The notes below the pieces were generated by a model. That model was given only the letters and a program-made list of their open reading frames with translations, was not told the origin of the DNA and made no database searches. From Desulfobacteraceae bacterium (GTDB lineage: Bacteria; Desulfobacterota; Desulfobacteria; Desulfobacterales; Desulfosalsimonadaceae), in the NCBI GenBank assembly GCA_021737565.1, contig JAIPDS010000021.1, positions 1-32,624 on the forward strand: a DNA stretch of 32,624 nucleotides, given 5' to 3'. Made by a program: the position numbers and the translations under genes. Shown here piece after piece: positions 8,662 to 17,966 of the stretch. Numbering within the stretch: position 1 is the first letter of the stretch; every line of letters begins with the position of its first letter.

Positions 8662-9981
8662 ATGGAAATAGAAGCTGAAAACGGTGTATGTGATATTTCC
8701 TTTGCCGAGAGGGCTAAGTTTTATTCCCATAACTACTTGAGGTGCCTGCTTTATATCCGCTCGGTTAAAGAGCCTGAAACATATTTTACCAAGAGCCTTT
8801 ATTCAAAGCTGATCACCAGCTCCCACCTCCTTGAGGATTTCCTTGATTTTCACGGAGCAAAAAACAATGCAGACTGGTATTTTTACAGGGAGTTTACCGC
8901 TGCCGTGCGTCATTTAAGCCTTGCAGGCTATACCCAGAAGCACGTGCTAAACCGCCTCGTGTTCTATGATATTGACAGCAAGGATGAATTCAGAAAGCAC
9001 GGCGAAATAGTGCTTTCCTTTATCAACAGTTCGCTTGCAAACCTAGCCCCCGGGATTATAGAGGAGGCAAAGCGCCTTGGCATATCCGAGCCCTACGAGG
9101 GAGGGTACGGGGCCTCAAATTTTCCCGGCGTTTCAAGCAGCGAGATGCTTGACTACAACATATATGACGAGGACAAGGATCAGCAGAGAAATCACATTGT
9201 CCGGGTGGCAAACGAGTTTCTTTCCATCGCCGATGATTTTGACACCTATGAATTCTACGAGGTTTATGACAAGGAGGGCTTAAAATCGCTTGTGCCAGAC
9301 AAGGTAAACGAGGTTGAGATACGGCGGTTTGAAATGCTGGTGCACAACCTTCAGTCCTCCTTTGATTCCTACGTGATCCACGGAGGTTTCCGTTACGGCA
9401 ATCGCGGGTTAAAACAGTTCAGGTCTTATTTTTCGGTTATATTTCATCTGCTGCAGATAATGGGCCGGCTGCTTCATTTCTATGAGCGTCATCTTATAGA
9501 GGTGGGATACAAGAACATTTACCGCCAGGTACGCGAGCGCCTCTGCGCATTGGTGGATCCGGACCGGCTGCTTGACTGTACCATCAACTACGGCCTTCAT
9601 TACGTAAATCATTATTTTGCCTCGGGCAGGGACGTGGCAAAGCAGATCCTTCAGGAAAACGTGGAAAAGGGCTCTCTTCGGGTGCCTGTCCCCAAGGATC
9701 TTGGCTTTCATTGCCGCCCCAGCTTGTTGGTGGCCAAGGTGGTTCAGAAATACGGGGGCCAGGTGGAGATGGTGGTGGGGGATCACAGGTTTGACGCCAG
9801 CAGTGTGCTCGATATCCAGTGGGCCGGAGGCATGATCCAGAAGGAGGGCATCGAGGAAGTGGTATTTGACGGGGATATGCGCGCCTTAAAGGATCTTGAG
9901 GTGCTTGCCGGGGTCAACTACGGCGAGGACCGGATGGGAAAGGGGATTTCGCTTCCCAAAGATCTCCAGTACCTTAGATGA
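8662..9981 (+). CDS. Large protein with C-terminal HPr-like domain
   Basis: A 439-aa protein with two parts. Residues 1 to about 330 are a mostly helical region that I do not recognise, rich in aromatic and charged residues and without membrane segments. About residues 338-430 resemble the PTS phosphocarrier HPr: GFHCRPS matches the GLHARPA motif, which places the phosphorylatable histidine at H350. SSVLDIQWAGG matches the region around HPr Ser46. No EI or EII genes are nearby. It could be a regulatory phosphoacceptor with an alpha-helical sensory or effector part. It forms an operon with sufCB, and ispD starts 19 bases downstream. Confidence 0.75.
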   Translation: MEIEAENGVCDISFAERAKFYSHNYLRCLLYIRSVKEPETYFTKSLYSKLITSSHLLEDFLDFHGAKNNADWYFYREFTAAVRHLSLAGYTQKHVLNRLVFYDIDSKDEFRKHGEIVLSFINSSLANLAPGIIEEAKRLGISEPYEGGYGASNFPGVSSSEMLDYNIYDEDKDQQRNHIVRVANEFLSIADDFDTYEFYEVYDKEGLKSLVPDKVNEVEIRRFEMLVHNLQSSFDSYVIHGGFRYGNRGLKQFRSYFSVIFHLLQIMGRLLHFYERHLIEVGYKNIYRQVRERLCALVDPDRLLDCTINYGLHYVNHYFASGRDVAKQILQENVEKGSLRVPVPKDLGFHCRPSLLVAKVVQKYGGQVEMVVGDHRFDASSVLDIQWAGGMIQKEGIEEVVFDGDMRALKDLEVLAGVNYGEDRMGKGISLPKDLQYLR

Positions 9982-10000
9982 TCGACCGGGAAATCTTGTT

Positions 10001-10723
10001 ATGGCATTTGCGGTAATCGTTGCAGCCGGGCGCGGAAAGCGGATGAATTGCCCGGTTGCAAAGCAGTATCTCCAAATCGGCGGAAAACCCTTATTTGTGC
10101 GCACACTCGAGGTTTTTGCCGCGCACCCGGAAATATCTGTGATTCAGCTTGTGGTTCCTCCGGTAGACATTGATTTCTGCAAAAACAGCATGCCGTCTGA
10201 ATTGGACGCGATGGCGGAAATTCGTGTTACAGCCGGAGGGGAAAAACGCCAGGAATCCGTCTACCAGGGATTGCTGGGCCTGGATGGTGATGACGAGATA
10301 GTTGTCATTCATGACGGGGTTCGCCCATTTGTCACATCCGGGCTTATTTCCGCCTGCATCAAAGGGGCCGGTGAAACCGGTGCCTGCATTGCGGCAATAC
10401 CCGCTTCTGATACGCTCAAGCGCGTGGATTCGGGCAATATAATTGAAAATACCCTGCCAAGGGACCGGATCTGGCAGGCCCAGACCCCGCAGGTCTTTGT
10501 TTTGGGCATTATAAAAAGCGCGTTTGAAAAAGCCGTCAAAGAAGGTTTTTATGGCACGGATGATGCCTCCCTGGTTGAGAGAACCGGCAGAGCCGTGGCA
10601 GTAACACAAGGAAGCCCGCTTAATTTGAAGATTACGACTCCGGGCGATATTGAAGTCGCGGAGCGTATTTTCCAAACTTTAAAAACTCCAATCAGAAACG
10701 CGGAGGTAGGCAATGTCAAATGA
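10001..10723 (+). CDS. ispD: 2-C-methyl-D-erythritol 4-phosphate cytidylyltransferase
   Basis: A 240-aa IspD, which makes CDP-methylerythritol from MEP and CTP in the non-mevalonate isoprenoid pathway. The N-terminal CTP-binding loop VAAGRGKRM, the IHDGVRPFV motif near residues 105-113 and QAQTPQVF near 160 are all present. I chose ATG 10001 because the Rossmann strand FAVIVAAG begins immediately after it, and the upstream extension has no family counterpart. No ispF follows. The last 11 bases overlap the nitroreductase start. Confidence 0.93.
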   Translation: MAFAVIVAAGRGKRMNCPVAKQYLQIGGKPLFVRTLEVFAAHPEISVIQLVVPPVDIDFCKNSMPSELDAMAEIRVTAGGEKRQESVYQGLLGLDGDDEIVVIHDGVRPFVTSGLISACIKGAGETGACIAAIPASDTLKRVDSGNIIENTLPRDRIWQAQTPQVFVLGIIKSAFEKAVKEGFYGTDDASLVERTGRAVAVTQGSPLNLKITTPGDIEVAERIFQTLKTPIRNAEVGNVK

Positions 10724-11270
10724 AGTGGTCAAGGCTATCAAGGAAAGACGCACGATACGTAATTTCGAGGACAAGCCCATACCCGACGACGTGCTGCAGA
10801 CGCTTCTGGAGGCAATCCAGTGGGCCCCGTCCTGGGCAAACACCCAATGCTGGGAGGTGGTTGTTATAAAAGATCCGGATATGAAAGAACGTATAAAAGC
10901 CAGTGTACAGGATGGGGTTGGAAAGAACAATCCGGCCGCCAAATCAGTTGTCCAGGCCCCTGTTGTACTTGCAGTGTGCGCAAGGTTAAAGGATTCGGGC
11001 TACAAGAAGGGGGAAGCTACAACCAAGTTCGGAGACTGGTTCATGTTTGATCTTGGCCTTGCATGCCAGAATTTTTCACTTGCAGCCCATTCACTCGGCC
11101 TGGGATCGGTGATGATGGGGCTTTTTGATCATGACAAGGTTGCTGAGCCCTTAACTGTGCCCCAGGGATATGAACTGGTAACCCTGATTCCCGTCGGGTA
11201 CCCTTCAAAGATCCCGTCTGCTCCCAAGCGAAGGGCTTTGGAGGAATTTGTGCGCGAAAACAGCTTCTAG
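10713..11270 (+). CDS. Nitroreductase family FMN protein
   Basis: A 185-aa flavoenzyme of the nitroreductase family. The N-terminal FMN-binding segment RRTIRNFEDKPIP is near residues 10-22, followed by WAPSWANTQCWE near 36-47. A central region with DLGLACQNFSLAAHSLGLGS and the C-terminal basic segment PKRRALEEFV match the short members found in anaerobes. It would reduce quinones, nitro-compounds or a flavin partner using NAD(P)H. It overlaps ispD by 11 bases and has its own GGAGGT, indicating co-transcription. The next gene is convergent, 23 bases away. Confidence 0.87.
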   Translation: MSNEVVKAIKERRTIRNFEDKPIPDDVLQTLLEAIQWAPSWANTQCWEVVVIKDPDMKERIKASVQDGVGKNNPAAKSVVQAPVVLAVCARLKDSGYKKGEATTKFGDWFMFDLGLACQNFSLAAHSLGLGSVMMGLFDHDKVAEPLTVPQGYELVTLIPVGYPSKIPSAPKRRALEEFVRENSF

Positions 11271-11293
11271 CCAATGAATCCCGGCCCTTTTGT

Positions 11294-11914
11294 TTACAGC
11301 CGGCCGGAAATGTCTTTGATCATACTTGTTGAGATTTCCTGCAGGGCCGCGCTCATGGCCCGGGCAAGCCCCAGGGGGTTGTTCTGCTCCATGGCTTTTT
11401 CTGACCTGTAGGTCTTGTGCATAAGAACCCGGGCGTTTTGGTTCTGAGGACGATTTTCTTCCAGGAGAACCGTTATTTGAACTACGGCCTGCCATGGATC
11501 GGCGGAGTCGTCTTCGTAAAAGGCGTCTATGTTTACATGCAGGCTGTGTGTGAAAGAGGCACGGGAGGCTGATGTTACCACGGCTTCGGCTATCTGTGAG
11601 GCCCGTATGTCCCTGATGATCAGATCGCCGATCATCTCGGCCGGTTTTGCAGCCCACTTGTGATAAACATATGTGCCCCGGCTGTACTTGTTTTTTGCAT
11701 AGACTATTGTGTCGGAACCGTAAGGATCTGCGGCGCGCAACGGCTCTATTTTCAGCACGGCCCGGCTTTGGGAACCGGTTTCACTGGTTTGCACAGGCGG
11801 ATAGGTCAGCGTGTAGAGCCGCACTTCCTCCGGCGGACTCCTAAATGCCCCGCATCCCTGCGCCAGTACAACAACCGCCGCAAGAGTTAGTATCTGCAAG
11901 ATCCTGCTTTTCAT
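11294..11914 (-). CDS. PqiC-like ABC-transport auxiliary lipoprotein
   Basis: A 206-aa lipoprotein closing the Mla-type operon. The signal peptide runs MKSRILQILTLAAVVVLAQG with the lipobox cysteine right after it, so it should be lipid-anchored, probably at the outer membrane. The body fits the ABC-type transport auxiliary component family (PqiC/YmbA, old DUF330). I chose ATG 11914, which has GAAAGG eight bases upstream; an upstream TTG has no ribosome-binding site. It lies 30 bases after the mlaD-like gene. It presumably binds the outer-membrane end of the MCE complex. Confidence 0.82.
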   Translation of the reverse strand: MKSRILQILTLAAVVVLAQGCGAFRSPPEEVRLYTLTYPPVQTSETGSQSRAVLKIEPLRAADPYGSDTIVYAKNKYSRGTYVYHKWAAKPAEMIGDLIIRDIRASQIAEAVVTSASRASFTHSLHVNIDAFYEDDSADPWQAVVQITVLLEENRPQNQNARVLMHKTYRSEKAMEQNNPLGLARAMSAALQEISTSMIKDISGRL

Positions 11915-11944
11915 AATAAAAGCCTTTCGCAAACAAAACTTGTT

Positions 11945-12937
11945 TTATTTTTTTTCCGGCTCGATTGTTTTTTCCTGAAGCGGCGGTCCGTAAATGAGCC
12001 TCGAAGGCTGACGGTTTATCTGGTCAATCAGCCGGTTTAACCCGGCAGCCGCGGTTTCAAGTTCTTCCATTATTTCGGCAATCCGCCTGTCATAATCCGA
12101 GGCCCTGCCTTGTGCGGAATCAAGGACGACAGAGCCCTCATTTAGCAGCTTATTCGCATTTTCAGCAGCCTTATATACCCGGTTAGCCGCCTTGTTAAAT
12201 TCCCTGCTGCTTGATGCCGCGGATTTTTCAACCCTGTCAAGCACGGAGCTGGTCTCGGCTATCAGTTGCTCCAGGTTCTGTGCGGTCTTGTTTGCCGACC
12301 TGCCGAGTTTCTCCCACTGCTCTGAATTAAGAATCCTGTTTGTATTTTCTATGACCTGCTGAAGATCTTTTGAAATTTTTACCAGTTCGGCTTCCGCCAT
12401 TATCCTGTTCATGCTGTCTATCATTGTAATGAGCCGGTTTGAGATCCCTTCAAGATCGACCTGTTTTATCCGCGAAATTATTTCATTTATATCTGTAAGC
12501 AGCCTTTTCATCTCCGAGGGCCTGGTATTTATTACCGGGAATTCCGGCTTGAATTCCTCAAAATCGGGTGCCTTGGTTTTTTCACCAAGCCGCGGTCTTT
12601 CAAGCTCCACAAACATGATTCCCGTAATGCCGACTGATTTGATCTGCGCAACAAGGTTTTCAGGATTCCCGAGCTCCTTTTCTATGGTAAAGATTATTTC
12701 CACCAGCCTGCCGTCAGGGGCCACGCCTATTTGTTTTACCTGGCCCACGTTTACTCCCCTGTATTTTACCGCCGCATCCCGGCTTAGCCCCTGGACCGAT
12801 TCGTCAAAATAAGCCGCATATTTTCGGCCTCCCCTGAAATACTCGGACATGCCCAGCCAAAGGACAAAAAGTATTACAACAGACATGCCTATAATTACAA
12901 ACAATCCCACTGAAAACTTTGTTCGGATCGACTGCAT
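11945..12937 (-). CDS. MlaD-family MCE domain protein
   Basis: A 330-aa substrate-binding subunit of an MCE phospholipid transporter. A transmembrane segment at about residues 9-29 anchors it in the inner membrane. The MCE domain (about 38-115) includes VQGLSRDAAVKYRGVNVGQV. The rest is a long helical, probably coiled-coil, region with many Asn, Gln and Ala residues, ending in a Pro/Glu/Lys-rich tail. MlaD forms a periplasmic hexameric ring; the extended tail suggests a tube or needle form. It follows the MlaF-like gene by 20 bases. Confidence 0.88.
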   Translation of the reverse strand: MQSIRTKFSVGLFVIIGMSVVILFVLWLGMSEYFRGGRKYAAYFDESVQGLSRDAAVKYRGVNVGQVKQIGVAPDGRLVEIIFTIEKELGNPENLVAQIKSVGITGIMFVELERPRLGEKTKAPDFEEFKPEFPVINTRPSEMKRLLTDINEIISRIKQVDLEGISNRLITMIDSMNRIMAEAELVKISKDLQQVIENTNRILNSEQWEKLGRSANKTAQNLEQLIAETSSVLDRVEKSAASSSREFNKAANRVYKAAENANKLLNEGSVVLDSAQGRASDYDRRIAEIMEELETAAAGLNRLIDQINRQPSRLIYGPPLQEKTIEPEKK

Positions 12938-12957
12938 GGGAATCCTTCCTGTTATAT

Positions 12958-13710
12958 CTACGCCGGCTTGCGGCTGAAAAACCGCCTGACAGCCGGGTCG
13001 GGATTATGGTCCCGCATATGGGCCGGTGATCCCTCGGCAATTATGCCTTTTGATTCCTTGTCCAGCATTATAGCCTTTTGCCCCAGGGCGAATATGCTGT
13101 CCAAGTCGTGTGTTACAATAATTATGGTAGTCTCCAGGGTTTTGTTTATGTGCAGGATCAGGTTGTCTATTTCAGAAGCGGTAACCGGATCCAGTCCCGC
13201 AGAAGGTTCGTCCAGAAACAGGATGTCAGGGTTTAATGCCATGGCCCTGGCAAGTCCGGCCCTTTTTTTCATCCCCCCGCTTATTTCCGAAGGCAGATAA
13301 GCCCCGTAGCATTCCAGCCCCACAAGAGTCAGCTTTATATTTACCATGGACGCAACGGCATCAGATTCGAGCCCCGAGAAGCCTTCAATGGGAAGTGCCA
13401 CGTTTTCCGCCACGGTCATGGAGCCGAGCAGGGCGCTGCCCTGGAACAGAACCCCGATCCGGCGCAGGGGTTCTGTCGCCATTTCCGGCCCGGAGGCTGA
13501 AATTTCCTGTCCCCCGATGTAAACGCGTCCTGCGGCCGGTGTTTCAAGCCCTACCATGTGGCGCATCAGGCTGGTTTTACCCGAGCCGCTGCCGCCCACT
13601 ATAATAAATATTTCCTTTTGACGCACGGAAAAACTGATGTCAGAGAGAATGGTGTCATCTCCGTAGCGCACTGTCAGTTTTTCCACCCGTATGATCTCTT
13701 TGTCGCCCAT
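12958..13710 (-). CDS. MlaF-type ABC transporter ATP-binding protein
   Basis: A 250-aa ATPase for the MCE lipid-transport complex. Walker A GGSGSGKTSLMRH is near residues 38-50, the signature SGGMKKRAGLARA near 144-156, and Walker B DILFLDEPSAGLDP near 164-177, followed by an IIIVTHD H-loop. The SGGMKKR form is characteristic of MlaF/Ttg2A ATPases. It lies between the MlaE-like permease (9-base gap) and the MlaD-like gene. Confidence 0.9.
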   Translation of the reverse strand: MGDKEIIRVEKLTVRYGDDTILSDISFSVRQKEIFIIVGGSGSGKTSLMRHMVGLETPAAGRVYIGGQEISASGPEMATEPLRRIGVLFQGSALLGSMTVAENVALPIEGFSGLESDAVASMVNIKLTLVGLECYGAYLPSEISGGMKKRAGLARAMALNPDILFLDEPSAGLDPVTASEIDNLILHINKTLETTIIIVTHDLDSIFALGQKAIMLDKESKGIIAEGSPAHMRDHNPDPAVRRFFSRKPA

Positions 13711-13719
13711 ATCCTGATT

Positions 13720-14862
13720 TTACCAGTAGCTTCTAATAACTGCAAATACGGAATCAAACAGTATAATAAGGAATATGCTGGTTACCACCGCTGAAGTGGC
13801 TGCATTACCCACCGAATCCGCGCCTCCTCTGGCCTGAAATCCCCTCAGGCAGCCGGTAAGCGCTATAAGTATTGCGAATATAAGGGATTTGGAAAGACCC
13901 CAACAGAGTTCAAAAATGGTGAGCGACTCGATGGTTTGTGCTATGTATGCCCCGATGCTCAGATCAAGGAAAAACACTCCGATTGCAAGCCCTCCTGCAA
14001 CCGCGAATATACATGAAAAGACAGTAAGAAGAGGCACGACCACCATGGCTGCAATCATCCTGGGCAGCACCAGAAACAGGTTTGGGTCAAATCCCATAAC
14101 ATACAGGGCATCCACCTCTTCGGAGATCTTCATGGAGCTGATCTCAGCCGCATACGCTGAGCCTGAACGGCCCGCCACTATGATGGCCGTCATTATAGGC
14201 CCGAGCTCCGAGACCATAGCCAGGCCCACCAGGGAAGCCACATAGAGGTTGGCTCCGAACTGGCTTAGCTGCAAAGAAGACATAAAGGCCATTATCAGGC
14301 CCAGCAGAAAGCTTATAAGCCCCACCACGGGAAGAGCATGCACGCCGGTGTTCTGCATGTGGCGGATTGTGTCGTTTACCCTGAAGGAGCCGGGGCTTTT
14401 TATCGCCCTTGCACACGCAAAAACCATGGCGCCTATAAATTCAATAAAAAATAAAGCTCCCTTTAAGGATTTGATGGTGGACTCGCCAAGCTGTACTATT
14501 ATGTTGTCCTGCACGCGGGACGGCACGGAGCATTCCGGTTGCCCGAAATCAACCAGGGAAAGGATTCTGCCGTGGTTTTCGCCGGCGTTTTCCAGCCTGA
14601 ACCCGTCAGGCCCCGGGCTTAATCCCTGGATAAGCCGCAAAATGACCATGGCGCCGTAATCATCCATGCGGGTAACATCGCCCAGGTCGATTATAAGCAG
14701 CTTTGGCGGCTTTCTGGATTTTACCAGGGAGGAAAGCCGGCTCAAACATTGCGGGGCCGTGGAGATATCGAGTCTTCCCCGGAAAAAAAACGCAAGCGAG
14801 CCGTTTTCATCCTCCCGGATGTCAAAGCAGGCGGTTTTTGAATCAGGATCATGGTTCATCAT
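13720..14862 (-). CDS. MlaE-family permease with N-terminal STAS domain
   Basis: A 380-aa inner-membrane permease. Residues 1 to about 115 form a STAS domain (LLIIDLGDVTRMDDYGAMVI), and about 140-378 is the MlaE permease with several membrane helices and the motif GRSGSAYAAEISSMKISEEVDAL. In E. coli the STAS protein MlaB is a separate gene that binds MlaF; here it is fused to the permease, which explains why no separate mlaB is present. It is followed by MlaF- and MlaD-like genes. Confidence 0.9.
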   Translation of the reverse strand: MMNHDPDSKTACFDIREDENGSLAFFFRGRLDISTAPQCLSRLSSLVKSRKPPKLLIIDLGDVTRMDDYGAMVILRLIQGLSPGPDGFRLENAGENHGRILSLVDFGQPECSVPSRVQDNIIVQLGESTIKSLKGALFFIEFIGAMVFACARAIKSPGSFRVNDTIRHMQNTGVHALPVVGLISFLLGLIMAFMSSLQLSQFGANLYVASLVGLAMVSELGPIMTAIIVAGRSGSAYAAEISSMKISEEVDALYVMGFDPNLFLVLPRMIAAMVVVPLLTVFSCIFAVAGGLAIGVFFLDLSIGAYIAQTIESLTIFELCWGLSKSLIFAILIALTGCLRGFQARGGADSVGNAATSAVVTSIFLIILFDSVFAVIRSYW

Positions 14863-14883
14863 TGTCCTGCTCCGGCTCTTTTC

Positions 14884-16722
14884 TCAGGGTGTTTTTTTAT
14901 GTGCGGCCTTTTTGTATTTTTCGAGTTGCTTGCGGTAGTGCCGCCTGTTTGCGCCCGCTTTAGAGAGCGCAAGCTCCTCTGTTTCTATCGCCTTTTGCAC
15001 CATGCCGTTTATAAAGTAGCTTTCAGCCAGGGTATCCAATGCATGGGGTTCTGAAGAAATCTGCGCCGCCCTTTTTGCAAGTTCAAGGGCCTGTTCAGGT
15101 TTGTAGAATTTACTTTTTTCCGGCGAGGTTGCATACAGCCAGGCAAGGTTGTTTAAGGCGCGAACATCGCCGTTGTCTATGGAAAGGGCGTTTTGGTAGT
15201 ATCTTTGCGCCTCTGCAAGGTTTTTTCTGAAATAGTACAGGTCCGCAAGCATTACATGCAAGTCCGGGTTTTGCGGTTCTTTTTCTATCCTGTTTTCAAG
15301 CACCTGTATTGCAATCTTTTGGGAAACCCTTTCACTGTCCGTACCAAAATGCAGGTTGTATCCAAACCATCCCAGGCTCAGTATGGCAATAACATAGATT
15401 GCGATCCCTGTTCGTATTTTTCTGTGATGGGCGTTTATCCAGGTTGTGTCCTGCTCGCATTTGCGCAGATATCCGATGCGTTCCGAGATGCTGAAATGGT
15501 GCCAGTTGGGCTTTTCCGGGGACTGCCCGCTGCTGGCTGCTATTTTGTGGAAAGTCGAAATCATTGGCGCGGCCGAATCCATTATATTATAAATGTAAAT
15601 GTCTGCCTGCCGCTCAAAATTGCGCATGAAATAACCGAATACAAACCTGAAATAGACCAGAAATATAGTGATCATGGCTATGCTGAAAATTATGGATACA
15701 AAGGTCTGGTTCCCCGGCTCGATATATCCTGCAAGTCCCGCTGTCATTTGTATATAGATCGACCCGTAGGCCAGCAGATCCAGGGCGGCAAATGATATCA
15801 CAAGGTAGCCCGCAAAAAAGAACAGGTAGAAAAGCAGGTGCTTGTGTTTTACATGCCCTATTTCATGGGCCATGACCGCTTCTATTTCATCAGGGGAGAG
15901 ATAGCGCAGAAGTGCGGGCGTTACCAGGATGTAGCGGAACCTGCTTACAAGCCCCAGCACGCCGGCTGTTATCATCCTGCCGCCGAACAGGGGCCATACC
16001 AGTATTTCCCTGTATGCCACTCCGGCGCGCCTGCAGATGTCCTCTATTTTTTCGCGTATATCCGAGCGTTTAAGCGGTTTGCATCCCCAAAACAACTGTA
16101 TCAGGGCCGGGCCGAAGATTGCAATTATAAACAGGAAAAGCAAAAAATATACAAACTGGCCCCACGTGGAATTCAAAAATGATCTCAGGGGCTCAAACGG
16201 CAGAAGGTTTATAATGTCTGCAACCGTGGACAGGCAAAGCCAGGGCAAAAGTACGGGCACGGAAAAGGAAATATTTGAAAAAACATAATTGCGCCTGCTG
16301 ATGCCTGTTTTATAAAGCCGCTCGTGAAGGTTGTATGCGCTTGCCCATATAATGCAGAGGTATCCTATGAAAAGCGCAAGGAACACAAGGGCTCCAAGCG
16401 TTGGAATTGTTTGTATAAGGGCGGCCCTGTGAAGGTATCCGGCCAGCTCCAGCCCGTAGATGTCGAGGGCGAAAATTCCTATGGCTATTATGGACTGGCG
16501 GGTGAGAAGAGACTCAAACGCCCGGTCTGTATCTCCGGGGCTCGCTGTTTTAAGCCGGTCTTCAAGCTTTTTGAAGACCATCCAGGTAAAGACCGCAAAC
16601 AGGGCCGAAATGGCTATGAAAAACCCGAGCGCTTCATATAACGGAAGCCGGGGCATGGCAGCGGGCTGATAGGTTGCATAGATCAGCAGGGCGACTATAA
16701 AATAGAGGAAATTGCCGAACAT
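14884..16722 (-). CDS. Membrane M48-family metallopeptidase with TPR repeats
   Basis: A 612-aa membrane protease. Multiple hydrophobic segments occupy residues 1-220 and 300-370. The zinc motif HEIGHVKHKH lies near residues 287-296, and the third ligand glutamate is in NFERQADIY near 371-379. The C-terminal third (about 470-595) has tetratricopeptide repeats, for example LHVMLADLYYFRKNLAEAQR. The fold resembles HtpX/Ste24 proteases with an added TPR domain and should act in inner-membrane quality control. It is the first gene in front of the Mla set, 21 bases upstream of the MlaE gene, so a link between membrane proteolysis and lipid transport is possible. Confidence 0.88.
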   Translation of the reverse strand: MFGNFLYFIVALLIYATYQPAAMPRLPLYEALGFFIAISALFAVFTWMVFKKLEDRLKTASPGDTDRAFESLLTRQSIIAIGIFALDIYGLELAGYLHRAALIQTIPTLGALVFLALFIGYLCIIWASAYNLHERLYKTGISRRNYVFSNISFSVPVLLPWLCLSTVADIINLLPFEPLRSFLNSTWGQFVYFLLFLFIIAIFGPALIQLFWGCKPLKRSDIREKIEDICRRAGVAYREILVWPLFGGRMITAGVLGLVSRFRYILVTPALLRYLSPDEIEAVMAHEIGHVKHKHLLFYLFFFAGYLVISFAALDLLAYGSIYIQMTAGLAGYIEPGNQTFVSIIFSIAMITIFLVYFRFVFGYFMRNFERQADIYIYNIMDSAAPMISTFHKIAASSGQSPEKPNWHHFSISERIGYLRKCEQDTTWINAHHRKIRTGIAIYVIAILSLGWFGYNLHFGTDSERVSQKIAIQVLENRIEKEPQNPDLHVMLADLYYFRKNLAEAQRYYQNALSIDNGDVRALNNLAWLYATSPEKSKFYKPEQALELAKRAAQISSEPHALDTLAESYFINGMVQKAIETEELALSKAGANRRHYRKQLEKYKKAAHKKTP

Positions 16723-16731
16723 TGCTCTTTA

Positions 16732-17277
16732 TCAGGCGTCCTTTCCGTTGTCCGGGTAGAAGCGGTCCTTTTCGCTGTATATGCAGCCGCAGTACTGCTG
16801 TCTGTACATGCCCATCTGCCTTGACTTTTCAATTCCGGTTTTCCAGCCCTCGCGGAAGTCCTGGTAGTAGAAGGGCACCCCGTGCTTTTTCCCGGTCGCT
16901 TCTCCGGTTTCCGCTATAAGTTCGTGGTTCTGGTGTTTGCTGTAGAGCAGGGTTGAGGTAAAATAATCAAATTTTCCGTGTTTTGCAAGCTTTGCAGTGC
17001 TGGTAAGCCGGTCATGATAGCAGAACCTGCATCTTTGTGTTTCCCGAAAAACCACGCTTCTTAAGAAACCTTCAATATCGTAGTCTTCCTGGTATATCAC
17101 CCGGAGGCCGGTCTGTTTGGCATAATCCCGCAATGTCTGCTCCCTTTTCATGCACTCGGTATAAGGGTGGATATTTTTCCTGTAAAAAAAACCCATTACT
17201 GAAAATCCCTGCCCGGCAAGCGCCTCGACAGGATATATGGCACAAGGCGCGCAGCATATGTGAAGCAGGATTTTCAT
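16732..17277 (-). CDS. queH: Epoxyqueuosine reductase QueH
   Basis: A 181-aa protein matching QueH (old DUF208), the non-cobalamin enzyme that reduces epoxyqueuosine to queuosine in tRNA. The cysteine pattern is complete: HICCAPC near residues 6-12, RCRFC near 82-86, and YCGC near 161-164. These hold an Fe-S cluster and an adjacent metal. Its start overlaps the yggS stop by 4 bases and its stop lies 9 bases before the M48 protease gene. Confidence 0.92.
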   Translation of the reverse strand: MKILLHICCAPCAIYPVEALAGQGFSVMGFFYRKNIHPYTECMKREQTLRDYAKQTGLRVIYQEDYDIEGFLRSVVFRETQRCRFCYHDRLTSTAKLAKHGKFDYFTSTLLYSKHQNHELIAETGEATGKKHGVPFYYQDFREGWKTGIEKSRQMGMYRQQYCGCIYSEKDRFYPDNGKDA

Positions 17278-17966
17278 GCCCGTTCTCCAAACAATGCAGT
17301 GCCTATTCTCACCAGGGTTGCGCTTTCTTCTATGGCCACTTCAAAATCGCCTGTCATGCCCATGGAAAGCTCATTTGGCACAACGCCCGGGATCTGTTGT
17401 CCGGCTAGTTTTTCCCTTAGCAGGGCAAGCCTTCTGAAAAAGGGCCGCACTTTTTCAGGCTGGTCAAAAAAAGGCGGCATTGTCATAAGACCCTGTATGG
17501 AAAGATTTTCAAGCTCGGAAATTTGTCCTGCCAGCCCGAGCACCTCGTTTTCCTGCACCCCTGACTTGCTTTCTTCTTCTCCGAGATTAACCTGGATCAG
17601 GATTTTTTGAACCAGACCGCGCTTTTCAGCCTGCCGGTTAATTTCCCGGGCCAGTTTGAAGGTGTCCACCGAATGGATCAGGTCGAATATAGGCACCGCG
17701 TATTTTGCCTTGTTTGACTGCAGATGCCCTATAAAGTGCCATGAAATATCGCAGTCTGCCAAGGCTCCGGCCTTCTGCCTTGCTTCCTGGATATAGTTTT
17801 CGCCGAAACAGTTCAGCCCCGCCTCAACCGCGTTTCTTATTTTTTCCGGCTCCACCGTCTTGGTGACCGCAACCAGCTTTACACTTTCGGCGGCTCTGCC
17901 GCATGAAAGGGCGGCATTGCTGATTTTCTCCTGTACCCGCCTTATGTTTTCTGCAATGGGATTCAT
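17274..17966 (-). CDS. YggS-family PLP homeostasis protein
   Basis: A 230-aa single-domain, TIM-barrel PLP-binding protein (YggS/PROSC/PLPBP). The Schiff-base lysine is K36 in LVAVTKTV. FGENYIQEA, WHFIGHLQSNK and the C-terminal ELSMGMTGDFEVAI follow in the family's order. It buffers free pyridoxal phosphate and has no known catalytic reaction. Both ends overlap neighbours by 4 bases (maf upstream, queH downstream), showing a tight operon. Confidence 0.93.
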   Translation of the reverse strand: MNPIAENIRRVQEKISNAALSCGRAAESVKLVAVTKTVEPEKIRNAVEAGLNCFGENYIQEARQKAGALADCDISWHFIGHLQSNKAKYAVPIFDLIHSVDTFKLAREINRQAEKRGLVQKILIQVNLGEEESKSGVQENEVLGLAGQISELENLSIQGLMTMPPFFDQPEKVRPFFRRLALLREKLAGQQIPGVVPNELSMGMTGDFEVAIEESATLVRIGTALFGERA

